Assembly: GCA_963663945.1 (NCBI GenBank)
Contig: OY760687.1
Coordinates: forward strand, 2,480,001 to 2,544,000
Source of the DNA: Bin87 sp963663945
GTDB taxonomy: Bacteria; Chloroflexota; Dehalococcoidia; Lucifugimonadales; UBA3495
DNA length: 64,000 nt
Reading direction: 5' to 3'
The position numbers and the translations under genes are program-made. The notes under the pieces were generated by a model that did not search any database, was not told the DNA's origin, and worked only from the letters and a program-made list of their open reading frames with translations. Below, piece by piece: positions 7,723 to 15,973 of this stretch. The stretch's first letter is position 1. Every line of letters begins with the position of its first letter.

Positions 7723-9307
7723 GGGTTGCCTCCGGCCCACGAAGGTTTGCCATGATGCGGGGGATGCGATCCAGCAGGTCGCTGGCGACCACGCCGGCGT
7801 CGCCGTACTCGGAACGAGCCTGCTCGCCTGCCGTGCCGTGGAGGAAGCCTCCCAGCCGCGCCGCGTCGTACGGCGGGACGCCCTGGGCCAATAGCCCGCC
7901 GATGATTCCGGTGAGCACGTCGCCGGTGCCGCCGGCGGCCAGCGCTGGATTGGCGAAGGGCAGGATGCAGCGTTGTCCGTCCGGACCAGCGACGACGGTG
8001 TGCGCGCCCTTAAGCAGGACCGTCTGTCGCCAGGACGCTGCCGATTGACTTGCGGCGCCAATGCGATCGGCCTGCACCTGAGGGGTCGACATCCCGGTGA
8101 GGGTCGCCATCTCACCCGGGTGTGGCGTGAGCACAGCGGGAGCGCGCAGCCGGTACTCCCAGTTGGAGCAACGGGAAAGGTTGTTCAATCCGTCGGCGTC
8201 AATGACCATGGGCAGGGACGGGGCGTCTCCGCCGCCCAACAGAAGACGAGCCATTAGGGTTGTGGTGCCACTCGACCAACCCAGACCGCAGCCCACCGCC
8301 AGCGCCGAGTAGTTGTCGATGCGTTCACGTATCAGGTCGGCGGCGGAAGGATCAATGCGTCCGTCGCTGTCTTCGGGCAGCGGCAAATGGATGGTTTCGG
8401 TGAGTCTGGAGGCCGCGATCCGGTACACCGATTCGGGAGCGGCGAGAGTCACGAGGCCCGCGCCCGCGCGATGGGCTCCCCGGGCGGCCAGAGAAGCGGC
8501 GCCGACAAAATTGCGGGAACCGGCAACGATCAACAGATGACCGAAGGTACCCTTGTGGGAAGTCAGGCGCCTGGCCGGAACCAGGGCGCGGGCCGATTCC
8601 GGGGTCATCCATTCGGTGGACAGATCCGCATCTGCTGACGAGGATACTTCGTCGGGCAGGCCGATGCCGAGCACAGTTATCCGTCCGGCGCAGCCGGCGC
8701 CGGGGAAGTTGGCGATCCCGTACTTGGGATGGCACAGGGCCAGGGTTTCATCGGCGATGATCGTGCGCGGGTCGGCGTCCCCGGTGTCGGGGTTGACGCC
8801 GGTGGGCAGGTCCACGGCGATGACCGGGAGATCGGGCCGACCCGAGCGGATGTCATTGACCCGAGAGGCGACATCTCCGACAACTCCGTCCAGAGGACGA
8901 TAGCGGCCGGCCCCAAGGATCGCATCGACGACCGAGTCACAACGGCGCAGCAAACCGCCGAGGTTGGACAATCCGTCATCATCTGCCGAACCATTTACCG
9001 CGATACCGTAAGCCAGGGCATCGGTCATCTTGGGGTCATCCACCGGGCGTCCGCGCACGACATAGCAACACACGTCGGCGCCCCAACGCGCCAGGTGCCG
9101 GGCGAGTACCAGGCCATCCGCACCGTTGTTGCCGGGTCCGACCAGGACGACGACGCGACGGCCGGCCGCGCCGCCAATGAGGTCACGAATGCGCCGGGCG
9201 CAGGCCAAACCGGCGTTTTCCATCAGGGTGTCGGTGCTAACACCGGCAACTTCTGAGGCAGCCTCCAGGGCCTGCATCTCGGCGACGGTTACGACCTTGA
9301 CGGTCAT
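7715..9307 (-). CDS. nnr: Bifunctional NAD(P)H-hydrate epimerase/dehydratase
   Basis: A 530-residue fusion. Residues 1-220 are the YjeF N-terminal epimerase (MENAGLACARRI, VVLVGPGNNGADGLVLARHL, and the ligand segment AVDLPTGVNPDTG). Residues 240-525 are the ADP-dependent NAD(P)HX dehydratase of ribokinase fold (HKGTFGHLLIVAGS, GAGLVTLA, VLTPHPGEMATLTG, VLLKGAHTVV, NPALAAGGTGDVLTGIIGGLLAQG). Together they repair hydrated NADH/NADPH in the cytoplasm. It starts 6 bp after acpS and overlaps the F420-type gene; the metF-acpS-nnr order is compact and co-directional. The acpS-nnr pairing is a common bacterial arrangement. Confidence 0.95.
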   Translation of the reverse strand: MTVKVVTVAEMQALEAASEVAGVSTDTLMENAGLACARRIRDLIGGAAGRRVVVLVGPGNNGADGLVLARHLARWGADVCCYVVRGRPVDDPKMTDALAYGIAVNGSADDDGLSNLGGLLRRCDSVVDAILGAGRYRPLDGVVGDVASRVNDIRSGRPDLPVIAVDLPTGVNPDTGDADPRTIIADETLALCHPKYGIANFPGAGCAGRITVLGIGLPDEVSSSADADLSTEWMTPESARALVPARRLTSHKGTFGHLLIVAGSRNFVGAASLAARGAHRAGAGLVTLAAPESVYRIAASRLTETIHLPLPEDSDGRIDPSAADLIRERIDNYSALAVGCGLGWSSGTTTLMARLLLGGGDAPSLPMVIDADGLNNLSRCSNWEYRLRAPAVLTPHPGEMATLTGMSTPQVQADRIGAASQSAASWRQTVLLKGAHTVVAGPDGQRCILPFANPALAAGGTGDVLTGIIGGLLAQGVPPYDAARLGGFLHGTAGEQARSEYGDAGVVASDLLDRIPRIMANLRGPEATRG

Positions 9308-9313
9308 GGCGCG

Positions 9314-9748
9314 TCACTCCGCCCGGGGAGCCAGGTCGTCGCCCCAGAGCGTTGCCGCGGCGGCTTCCAATGATTCCGGGGTGTCGGGACGGACCGCCAC
9401 CGCAACCACCGTGGCAAACCCGCGGGAATGAGAGAGGCTGATGGCGATTTCAGTAACGCCCAATCGTTCGGCGCGACGGCGGGCCCGACCGTGGAGTCGC
9501 GCGCTGGGCGCGCCGCTGGGGGCGCGGACAACCTCGACGTCACGCCAGCCGACGCCACGAAAACCGGTGCCCAGGGACTTCATGACGGCCTCTTTCGCGG
9601 CGAAACGCGCCGCCAAGTTGGGCGCGCGGCCTCGGCAGTAGGCGATCTCCCCAGGAGTGAAAACGCGACGCAGGAACCGCTCCCCGTACCGGTCCAGTAC
9701 ACTGGCCACGCGATCGATTTCTATGAAGTCTACGCCGGTGGAGAGCAT
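9314..9748 (-). CDS. acpS: Holo-[acyl-carrier-protein] synthase
   Basis: A 144-residue AcpS-type phosphopantetheinyl transferase. It transfers 4'-phosphopantetheine from CoA to a serine of acyl carrier protein. The two signatures are present: GVDFIEIDRV at the N-terminus (magnesium-binding Asp) and FAAKEAVMKSLGTG in the middle, followed by the C-terminal ISLSHSRGFATVVAVA strand. It is somewhat longer than the usual 120-130 residues because of an acidic C-terminal tail. It lies 23 bp after metF and 6 bp before nnr on the same strand. Confidence 0.93.
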   Translation of the reverse strand: MLSTGVDFIEIDRVASVLDRYGERFLRRVFTPGEIAYCRGRAPNLAARFAAKEAVMKSLGTGFRGVGWRDVEVVRAPSGAPSARLHGRARRRAERLGVTEIAISLSHSRGFATVVAVAVRPDTPESLEAAAATLWGDDLAPRAE

Positions 9749-9771
9749 GGGCGATCACCGGCCCGGCAGAA

Positions 9772-10650
9772 TCAATCTCCGCCGTGGCCTCCGATGTGCA
9801 GGTCGCCGAGAATGTGGGAAACCGAGTAGGTCCGATTGAGGACGTAAAAATGGATGCCCGGCACGCCGTTGGCCCACAGGTCTTCAGCCTGACGGGTGGC
9901 GTGTTCGATGCCGATTTCGCGCACGGCCCGATTGTCTTCGGAGAAGCGCTCGAGGCGAGCGTCCAATTGGGACGGGATCGTCGCGCCGCAAAGCGACGTG
10001 AAGCGCCGAATCTGCGGAGTGCTCAAGATGGGCAGCACGCCAGGGATGATCGGGATGGTAATCCCGGCATCCGAAGCTCGGTCCAGTAGATCATAGAAAT
10101 GACTGTTGTCGTAAAAAAGCTGGGTGATGAGAAAGTCCGCGCCGAGGTCCTGCTTCAAGCGGGCGTAGGAGATATCCTTTTCCAGGCTGATTGATTCGGT
10201 GTGGCCTTCCGGGTAGCAGGCTCCGGCGATCCCAAAATCGAAATTGGCGCCGATGTGCTGGATCAGTTCAGTGGCGTGGGCGAATTCGTCCTCACCCGGC
10301 GATTGGTCATCGGATCCTGGCGGACGATCACCACGGAGGGCGATGACGTTATCGATGCCAGCCGTCTGGAGACGTTGGAGCACACCGTGAACTTCTTCCC
10401 GGCTTTGGGCGACGCAGGTCAGGTGGGCCATTACTTCCATGTCGCCACGCTGCTTGAGGCTCATGGTGATCTCTTCAGTAAATGCCCGGGTGCCACCTCC
10501 GGCACCATACGTGACGGACACGAAGTCGGGCGAGAATCGCTGCAGGCGATTGGCGACGTCCACGACGCCCGGGACGCCGTCGGCTTCCCGTGGCGGGAAG
10601 AACTCGAAGGAAATGGTTCTGCGGTTGCTGAGGATGTCCTTGATTTTCAA
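9772..10650 (-). CDS. metF: 5,10-methylenetetrahydrofolate reductase
   Basis: A 292-residue MetF TIM-barrel flavoenzyme that reduces methylene-THF to methyl-THF for methionine synthesis. Family blocks are SFEFFPPREADG, SVTYGAGGGTR, HLTCVAQSREEV, NVIALRGDRPP, GIAGACYPEGHTES, LGADFLITQLFYDN, IPIIPGVLPILS, and the C-terminal GVPGIHFYVLNRT. The start is a TTG (MKIKDILSN) without an obvious Shine-Dalgarno; the conserved N-terminus supports it. It is the first gene of the metF-acpS-nnr run, 76 bp from the enoyl-CoA hydratase stop. Confidence 0.93.
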   Translation of the reverse strand: MKIKDILSNRRTISFEFFPPREADGVPGVVDVANRLQRFSPDFVSVTYGAGGGTRAFTEEITMSLKQRGDMEVMAHLTCVAQSREEVHGVLQRLQTAGIDNVIALRGDRPPGSDDQSPGEDEFAHATELIQHIGANFDFGIAGACYPEGHTESISLEKDISYARLKQDLGADFLITQLFYDNSHFYDLLDRASDAGITIPIIPGVLPILSTPQIRRFTSLCGATIPSQLDARLERFSEDNRAVREIGIEHATRQAEDLWANGVPGIHFYVLNRTYSVSHILGDLHIGGHGGD

Positions 10651-10726
10651 ACTAATAAATCCAAAACGGCCAACCTAGAAATAGGCAGCTAAAGTACGGT
10701 GATGGAAGCGTTACGGCGGCAAAGCT

Positions 10727-11506
10727 TCAGAATTCAGGATGCCGCTTTTCCTTGAACGCCTGAATACCCTCACGGGGGTGGCTCGACGTGGCGAACACGT
10801 GGGTGAAAGTCGCGCCTTCCAGGGCGACGCCATCCTTGAGGGCCAGGTCCTGGCTCCGCTTGGCCAGGGATTTCATTAGGCTCAAGCCCACCCTGCTCTT
10901 GGCCCGCAGACCTTCGAGGATAGATTCCAACTCGTCCTCGAGGGATTCCGAAGGAGCCGAACGGAGTGCCAGACCCCATTCAACGGCTTCTTTGCCCGAC
11001 AGCCAACGGCCCGTGGTCAGCAGTTCCATGGCTCTGGGCATGCCAACCCGTCGCGGCAGTCGCTGGGTGGAGCCTCCGCCCGGAATCAACCCGAAATTCG
11101 CGTGCTGGTCACCGATGCGGGCGTCCTCGGCAACGACGGCCATGTCACAGGCCATCATCAGTTCCATGCCGCCGGCCAGGGCGTAGCCATGCACGACGGC
11201 GATGGTCGGGACGGGCATCGCCTCCAGGGCGAAGAACGCGTCGTTAAGGGCTGTCACGTAGTCTGGCAACAGGGAGAGGTCCTCGAATACCTGATCGAAG
11301 TACAGCAGGTCGGCGCCCGCGCAGAAGCCGCGGCCCTCACCTCGAACCACCATCGCCTTGACGGAGGTATCGTCGCTGACAGCGGCGACGGCGTCGGAAA
11401 ACTCGGCGAGCAGGTCAGGGCTGAGCGCGTTGAGTGCGTCCGGGCGGTTGAGGCAGAGCGTGGCGACACGGTCTCCCACCGAAAGCGTAATATTGCTATA
11501 CTCCAT
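10727..11506 (-). CDS. Enoyl-CoA hydratase/isomerase family protein (crotonase 1)
   Basis: A 259-residue crotonase. The oxyanion-hole segment RGEGRGFCAGADLLYF and the second block HGYALAGGMELMMACDMAV give one catalytic glutamate (GGMEL, equivalent to Glu144 of rat hydratase). The second position lies in FGLIPGGGSTQRL, where a glycine stands in place of Glu164. It may therefore be an isomerase, hydrolase or unusual hydratase rather than a standard enoyl-CoA hydratase. The start MEYSNITL has AGGAG 7 nt upstream. A TATAGT -10-like element lies at 11555-11560 on the same strand. It probably acts on acyl-CoA in fatty or aromatic acid degradation. Confidence 0.85.
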   Translation of the reverse strand: MEYSNITLSVGDRVATLCLNRPDALNALSPDLLAEFSDAVAAVSDDTSVKAMVVRGEGRGFCAGADLLYFDQVFEDLSLLPDYVTALNDAFFALEAMPVPTIAVVHGYALAGGMELMMACDMAVVAEDARIGDQHANFGLIPGGGSTQRLPRRVGMPRAMELLTTGRWLSGKEAVEWGLALRSAPSESLEDELESILEGLRAKSRVGLSLMKSLAKRSQDLALKDGVALEGATFTHVFATSSHPREGIQAFKEKRHPEF

Positions 11507-11583
11507 TCGTTCTCCTGCCTCGGCCATACGGTTCCCAGAACCATCGGCGCCCATACTATACCAGACCCATTATCACGTCATTG

Positions 11584-11904
11584 ATGATCAGTCCGGTCAC
11601 GGCCCGCTTGCGGGTAAGGGTTCAACCCAATGCCGCTCGGGCGGAGATTTCAGGGTGGCATGACGGCGCGCTGAGGGTGCGGACCACCGCCTCCCCGGTT
11701 CGCGGCAAGGCCAATCGGGCGGTGGCGGAGATGCTGGCCCGCGCCATCGGCATCCCTAGAATCGGCGTCAGCGTCGTGCGGGGCCACGGCGTCCGGGAAA
11801 AGATGATGGAAATAGTGGGTATCGACGAATTGGAAATGCTGCGCCGCCTGGATGAGCACATAGCACTCCATACACGGGCGGCCGCCCCCACCAACGACAG
11901 ATAG
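11584..11904 (+). CDS. DUF167/YggU-family protein
   Basis: A 106-residue protein of the DUF167 (YggU/UPF0235) family, recognised from LRVRVQPNAARAEI, the SPVRGKANRAVAEMLARAIGIP core, and VSVVRGHGVREKMMEI. The fold is known from structural genomics; the function is not. An overlapping TTG one codon upstream is an alternative start; neither has a good Shine-Dalgarno. It is divergent from crotonase 1 and 24 bp upstream of the tyrosine phosphatase, with which it is probably co-transcribed. Confidence 0.85.
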   Translation: MISPVTARLRVRVQPNAARAEISGWHDGALRVRTTASPVRGKANRAVAEMLARAIGIPRIGVSVVRGHGVREKMMEIVGIDELEMLRRLDEHIALHTRAAAPTNDR

Positions 11905-11928
11905 ATTAGCCAGAACACGGAGCGACCC

Positions 11929-12408
11929 ATGCAAGACAACTTTCGGAACTTCAGCTGGATTTTGCCCGGCGCGCTGGCTGGAGCCATGGGGCCGACTGAA
12001 CGCCGGCATCTCATCTACTTAGAGCTCAACGACGTCACCGCCATTGTGCGGATGGAAGAGCAGACGATTTCGGCGGAGCCGTGGGGCTTCTACGAATTGT
12101 TCGAACCGGTCCCGGATTTCGAAGCTCCCTCAGTGGAGCAGATCGACCGCATCGTCACCTTCACGGAGCAGCAGATCGAGACCTGGGAGCGGCCCACGGT
12201 GGTAACGTGCGCGGCCGGGATCGGCCGGACGGGAACGATCCTGGCGTCCTACCTGGTGAACACCGGTTGGGAAGCCGATGAGGCAATTGATTACATCCGG
12301 CAACTGCGACCCGGATCGATACAGACCGCATCCCAGGAAGAGGCGGTCCGAGAGTATGCGGTGTTCGTGAAGGACCGCAACGACAACATGCCCCGGCGGT
12401 ACCGCTGA
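11929..12408 (+). CDS. Dual-specificity/tyrosine-type protein phosphatase
   Basis: A 159-residue compact phosphatase of the DUSP23/VHZ-like group. The P-loop CAAGIGRTG at 94-102 has the CX5R pattern (C94, R100), and the candidate general acid is D63 in the PVPDFEAPS loop. WILPGALAGAMGP at the N-terminus matches the family's WVxPGxLAGxxxP motif. There is no signal peptide or membrane segment, so it is cytoplasmic. It should hydrolyse phosphotyrosine or a small phosphate ester. A perfect 12-bp hairpin lies 33 bp past its stop. Confidence 0.85.
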   Translation: MQDNFRNFSWILPGALAGAMGPTERRHLIYLELNDVTAIVRMEEQTISAEPWGFYELFEPVPDFEAPSVEQIDRIVTFTEQQIETWERPTVVTCAAGIGRTGTILASYLVNTGWEADEAIDYIRQLRPGSIQTASQEEAVREYAVFVKDRNDNMPRRYR

Positions 12409-12440
12409 TCGAACGCACGGCGGCAGGTTTGCGCATGCAA

Positions 12441-12471
12441 ACGGGGTCCGCGTTCTGGACGCGGACCCCGT
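12441..12471. terminator. Bidirectional hairpin between convergent genes
   Basis: A perfect 12-bp inverted repeat (ACGGGGTCCGCG / CGCGGACCCCGT) with a 7-nt loop lies between the phosphatase (+) and zinc-ribbon gene 1 (-). It is followed on the + strand by a short AT-rich stretch but no long T-run. Its placement between convergent stops fits transcription termination for both genes. Confidence 0.65.
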
Positions 12472-12496
12472 TCAATTTAACCGGCGCCGTTACGGA

Positions 12497-12736
12497 CTAT
12501 GCGGCCAGCAACTCGTCGGATTCCGGCGTTGTGGGCCGGCCGGCCGGGCCCGACTGGATCATCGGAGTGGGATCGGCGTGGATTTCCCGACTGCACTGCA
12601 GGCACTGGCGGTATTCGCCGTAGATGTCGCGGACCTGGCGCACGTCGCCGCCGCAATGGGGGCAGCAGCCCAGATCCATGCGCCGGCGGCGTACGCCCAG
12701 AACATATCCTTCCCGGTTCAGTGTGCTCTCCATCAT
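12497..12736 (-). CDS. Small zinc-ribbon protein 1
   Basis: A 79-residue protein with one zinc-ribbon: CPHCGGDV, then 13 residues, then CLQC (in VRDIYGEYRQCLQCSREI). The start is the first of two Mets (MMESTLN), with AAGGAG 5 nt upstream. It is a paralogue of the next gene upstream (12911-13129), sharing the CPxCGGDVxxVRD..GxYxQCxQCxREI core; each copy has its own downstream hairpin. The tail is acidic and proline-rich. I do not recognise a named family; a nucleic-acid-binding or protein-adaptor role is possible but not shown. Confidence 0.7.
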   Translation of the reverse strand: MMESTLNREGYVLGVRRRRMDLGCCPHCGGDVRQVRDIYGEYRQCLQCSREIHADPTPMIQSGPAGRPTTPESDELLAA

Positions 12737-12843
12737 CTCATCTCCTTGACCCAACGGTATGCGGTGACCAGCGGTCGTAGGTGTGCGTACTCGGTTGCGG
12801 GTGGTTCGGTGCACGGTTGTCGCTACGGTCGAGATGCGGTGTT

Positions 12844-12880
12844 AAAAAAGTTGCGGCCTCGGAGCCAAGTCCGAGGCCGC
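12844..12880 (-). terminator. Intrinsic terminator of zinc-ribbon gene 2
   Basis: On the minus strand an 11-bp perfect stem (GCGGCCTCGGA / TCCGAGGCCGC) with a 6-nt loop is followed by AAC and a run of six T. It lies 30 bp past the stop of the zinc-ribbon gene at 12911-13129. This is the classic intrinsic-terminator form and separates the two zinc-ribbon paralogues. Confidence 0.85.
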
Positions 12881-12910
12881 TGCCTACGGTTGCTTGTGCT
12901 CGGGATCTGA

Positions 12911-13129
12911 TCAGGCTGTGATCTTCTCGCGATGATGGGTCGGATTCGACGGCACATCCATGGTCGCCATGGTCGCGGCAGGTACCGCGCTGGAGGCCAC
13001 GCGTCGGATTTCGCGACCGCACTGGGCGCACTGGTGGTAGACTCCGAATGTATCCCTCACGCGGCAAACGTCGCCGCCACAACGAGGGCATGCCTTGAGC
13101 TTCAAAGATTTGCGGGTTAGGGTCTGCAT
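12911..13129 (-). CDS. Small zinc-ribbon protein 2
   Basis: A 72-residue paralogue of zinc-ribbon protein 1 with CPRCGGDV and CAQCGREI as the two metal knuckles, spaced identically. The N-terminus is basic (KSLKLKA). The ATG has GGAG 2 nt upstream and AGGA further out, a rather tight Shine-Dalgarno. It is divergent from the JAMM protease gene across an AT-rich 159-bp region with repeated TTACCG motifs, so the two may be co-regulated. The function is not known. Confidence 0.7.
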   Translation of the reverse strand: MQTLTRKSLKLKACPRCGGDVCRVRDTFGVYHQCAQCGREIRRVASSAVPAATMATMDVPSNPTHHREKITA

Positions 13130-13192
13130 TTCTCCATCCTGTTCGCGATTTTCGCCGTTGTGGTCCGGGCGGGCTGTCAGTTTGCGATTTCA

Positions 13193-13277
13193 GTTTACCG
13201 CTACTGTATTACCGGAGTGTTACGGTAAACCAGTCAATAACGGCCGAATTAGAATATCAGGTTACGGTTTTCGTAAC
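13193..13277. promoter_or_regulatory. Cluster of TTACCG/CGGTAA motifs in a divergent promoter region
   Basis: Between zinc-ribbon 2 (-) and the JAMM gene (+) the motif TTACCG or its complement occurs four times: 13195-13200, 13209-13214, 13220-13225 and 13262-13267. Two of these form the outer dyad GTTTACCG (13193-13200) / CGGTAAAC (13223-13230). A second dyad, GTTACG (13261-13266) / CGTAAC (13272-13277), lies 11 bp upstream of the JAMM start. The region is visibly more AT-rich than its surroundings. It looks like a set of operator half-sites for an unidentified regulator. Confidence 0.45.
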
Positions 13278-13288
13278 AAGGGGGTTTT

Positions 13289-13777
13289 ATGGCCAATTTT
13301 GGCGAACCGCTGGAGATTCCGGCGGAAATCATGGATGCCATCTTCCGTCAGGCACGGGATTCATACCCTGCGGAATGTTGCGGATGGCTCAGCGGCCCGG
13401 CCAGCGGATCCTCGGTCAGCGCCATCAGGCCGGTCCTCAACGACCAGGCATCGGGCAATCATCCCACTGTGGCGGAGCGCACGGCCGAATCGGCCTACGT
13501 TTTCAGCCCTGCCGACCTCCTGGACCTGAACAACAGCCTGGACTCGGACACACCGGCCCGCATCATCTACCACTCCCATCCCAATGGCCGGGCCTATCTG
13601 TCGGAAACGGACCGGACGGTGGCGACCAGCCCGTGGGGGGACGGACCAGCCTATCCTGTACAGCAACTGGTGGTGGGAATCGACGCCGAGCGCGTGGTCG
13701 AAGCCGCGCTGTTCGACTGGGATTACGAAGCCGGGGAGTTCGTGGAACTTCTGCGGCTCGCCGGAGCTGATATCTAG
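13289..13777 (+). CDS. JAMM/MPN+ metalloprotease (Mov34/PAD-1 family)
   Basis: A 162-residue stand-alone JAMM domain. The zinc site is complete: E29 in YPAECCGWL, H95 and H97 in YHSHPNG, and S105 and D108 in LSETD (HxHx7SxxD). Family members cleave isopeptide or peptide bonds at the C-terminus of ubiquitin-like or sulfur-carrier proteins (for example Mec with CysO). No MoaD/ThiS-like carrier or E1-like enzyme is adjacent, so the substrate is unknown. AAGGGGG lies upstream of the ATG. Its last codons overlap the stop of the convergent exchanger gene. Confidence 0.85.
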   Translation: MANFGEPLEIPAEIMDAIFRQARDSYPAECCGWLSGPASGSSVSAIRPVLNDQASGNHPTVAERTAESAYVFSPADLLDLNNSLDSDTPARIIYHSHPNGRAYLSETDRTVATSPWGDGPAYPVQQLVVGIDAERVVEAALFDWDYEAGEFVELLRLAGADI

Positions 13778-14787
13778 TGCGAAGGCGCGCCCAACATGGC
13801 GACCCAAACCGACGCGCCGATGGTGACCATCAGCATGAGCGCCAGCCCGCCCATTATCAGCGGTTGGGGTAAATTTCGACCCCAAAGCAGCACGCCACCC
13901 CAAATGATCAACCCAAGAGCGATCACTCCGGCGATGTAGTGTTCGGGATCAGCAGTGTTCACCACCACACCCTTGCGGTAGAAGAAATCAGCGTACGCCA
14001 AAATCGTGATATTAAAGACGCAACTGCCGTAGACCCCGGCGAATCCCAGGTCGGCCGCCCCAAGGCGCGCAGCGGCGAATGTAGCCGAAATTTCGGGCAT
14101 GCTGGTGACCAGGGCCACGGCCAATATGCCGAGTACGCCGGAGGATACCCCGGTCACGTGGGCGATGCGGTCAACGCTCTGGGCCAGCAGCACTCCTGAA
14201 ACGATGACGCCCAACGACACCAGGATGAACATGATCCAGGCGCGTCGTAGCGTCATGCCGTTTGCGTCGCCGTCCTCGTCGTTAGCGGCGGATGGGCGCC
14301 TGTTGTACACGAACCACATGCCAACCAGGTAGGCGACAAGAATGATGATGGAAGACAGCCCAACCTGCCAAACATGCACGCCTGATTTGGCGAACAAGGC
14401 GACCACCGCGAGTCCCGTGAGGACGGCGGCAAGCAATATGAGATAACCCTGTTCGGGCGCCACCCGTTGCAAGAATCGCTTGCCGCCAAAAAGCAGCGCC
14501 ACCATACCCAGCGTGAGTATATTGAACATGTTGGAGCCGAGCACGTCGCCCAGGGCCAGCTGCGGGTTGTCGATGCGCACCGCGGTGATATTGTTCGACA
14601 CCTCCGGCAGGGAGGTTGCAAACGCGACGAGGATGCTGCCAACGAACAGGCGGCCCCAACCCGTGAGCGACGCCAGCGCGTCTCCATACTTGGCCAGGTA
14701 GTTGCCAAGAAAAACCACCGCAACCGCGCTGGTCAAAAATATGACAACGGCGACGGTAAGGCCGACGCCGGAAAGAACATTCAGCAC
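13774..14787 (-). CDS. CaCA-family Na+(K+)/Ca2+ or cation/H+ exchanger
   Basis: A 337-residue polytopic membrane protein. The two alpha-repeats of the cation/Ca2+ antiporter superfamily are VAFATSLPEVSNNITA...LALGDVLGSNMFNI and VALVTSMPEISATFAA...GVYGSCVFNI, with the conserved acidic residues in SLPE and SMPE. About ten hydrophobic helices are visible, with a charged loop (RRPSAANDEDGD) between halves. It exchanges divalent cation for Na+ or H+ at the cytoplasmic membrane; the ion specificity is not resolved. It lies 20 bp downstream of leuB and could be co-transcribed with it. Confidence 0.88.
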   Translation of the reverse strand: MLNVLSGVGLTVAVVIFLTSAVAVVFLGNYLAKYGDALASLTGWGRLFVGSILVAFATSLPEVSNNITAVRIDNPQLALGDVLGSNMFNILTLGMVALLFGGKRFLQRVAPEQGYLILLAAVLTGLAVVALFAKSGVHVWQVGLSSIIILVAYLVGMWFVYNRRPSAANDEDGDANGMTLRRAWIMFILVSLGVIVSGVLLAQSVDRIAHVTGVSSGVLGILAVALVTSMPEISATFAAARLGAADLGFAGVYGSCVFNITILAYADFFYRKGVVVNTADPEHYIAGVIALGLIIWGGVLLWGRNLPQPLIMGGLALMLMVTIGASVWVAMLGAPSH

Positions 14788-14807
14788 GGTTGAGGCGCCA
14801 GGATGAT

Positions 14808-15899
14808 CTAACCGATTGCGCTGACGATCAGGTCGCCCATCTGAGTGGTTGCCGTGGCCGTGGCACCTGAGGCGGCGATGTCGGCGGTGCGGTAACCCTG
14901 CTCCAGCACGGTCTGCACAGCGCGTTCCATGGCCGCGGCTTCCTCGGTGAGGCCCAGCGAGTAGCGAAGCATCATGGCTGCGCTGAGGATGGAGCCGCAG
15001 GGGTTGGCGATACCCTGACCGGCAATGTCGGGAGCGGTACCGTGAATGGGCTCGTAGAAGCCGGGCGTTCGGGCGCCGGCCTGGGGCACTCCCGACAGGC
15101 TGGCCGAGGGCAGAAGTCCCATGGATGCGGCCAGGATCGCGGCCTCATCGGTGAGAATGTCACCAAAAGTGTTCTCGGCTACGATAACGTCATAGGAAGC
15201 CGGCCGAAGGACGATCTGCATGGCGCAGGCGTCAACGAGAGCATGCTCGAGTTCGACATCCGGATATTCGCTGGCGAGCCGGGTGGCGGTGGCGCGCCAG
15301 AGGCGGGAAGTCTCCAGCACGTTGGCCTTGTCCACCGAGGTGAGTTTGCCTCGACGCCCGCGAGCCAACTCGAACCCAACCCTCAGCACTCGCTCGATTT
15401 CCGATTCCGAGTAGCGCATGGTGTCGACGCCGACGATGCCCTGCGGCGTTTCGGTGCGGCCTTTTGGCTGAGCGTAATAGAGGCCGCCGGTCAGCTCGCG
15501 TACCACCACCATGTCCACACCTTCCAGGACGTGCGGTTTCAGCACGCTGGAGTCGGTGAGCTGGGGATAGACCTTGACCGGGCGGATGTTGGCGAAAACA
15601 TTGAGATGCGCCCGCAGTGCAAGCAGGCCATCCTCAGGCCGCGTGGGAGCGGAGGGATCGTCCCATTTGGGTCCGCCCACCGCGCCGAACAGCACCGCGT
15701 CGGCCGACATGGCCAGGTCGCGAACGCCGTCGGTCAGAGGAGTCCCGTGTTTGTCGATGGATATGCCGCCGACATCACCGTACTCGAGGCTGAAGTTGTG
15801 ACCGAAGGCGCGTCCCACGGCCTCCATGGCCTTGACACCCTCAGCGGTGACCTCGGGTCCGATACCGTCGCCGCCAAGCACAGCGATATTGAAATCCAT
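14808..15899 (-). CDS. leuB: 3-isopropylmalate dehydrogenase
   Basis: A 363-residue LeuB that oxidises and decarboxylates 3-isopropylmalate in leucine synthesis. Visible blocks are VLGGDGIGPEV, FGAVGGPKWDD, LRAHLNVFANIRPVKVY, VVRELTGGLYYAQPKGR (LeuB-type substrate loop), the metal-binding ALVDACAMQIV and FGDILTDEAA region, and YEPIHGTAPDIAGQGIANP near the NAD site. No leuA, leuC or leuD is in the window. It has its own strong promoter at 15974-16002 and GGAG before the ATG. Confidence 0.95.
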   Translation of the reverse strand: MDFNIAVLGGDGIGPEVTAEGVKAMEAVGRAFGHNFSLEYGDVGGISIDKHGTPLTDGVRDLAMSADAVLFGAVGGPKWDDPSAPTRPEDGLLALRAHLNVFANIRPVKVYPQLTDSSVLKPHVLEGVDMVVVRELTGGLYYAQPKGRTETPQGIVGVDTMRYSESEIERVLRVGFELARGRRGKLTSVDKANVLETSRLWRATATRLASEYPDVELEHALVDACAMQIVLRPASYDVIVAENTFGDILTDEAAILAASMGLLPSASLSGVPQAGARTPGFYEPIHGTAPDIAGQGIANPCGSILSAAMMLRYSLGLTEEAAAMERAVQTVLEQGYRTADIAASGATATATTQMGDLIVSAIG

Positions 15900-15973
15900 G
15901 TTGCCACCGGCTCCGATTGATAGATCGTCCCCGCTCGCCGGTATGGGATCGCGGCAGGCACGGGGCGGCGGGT

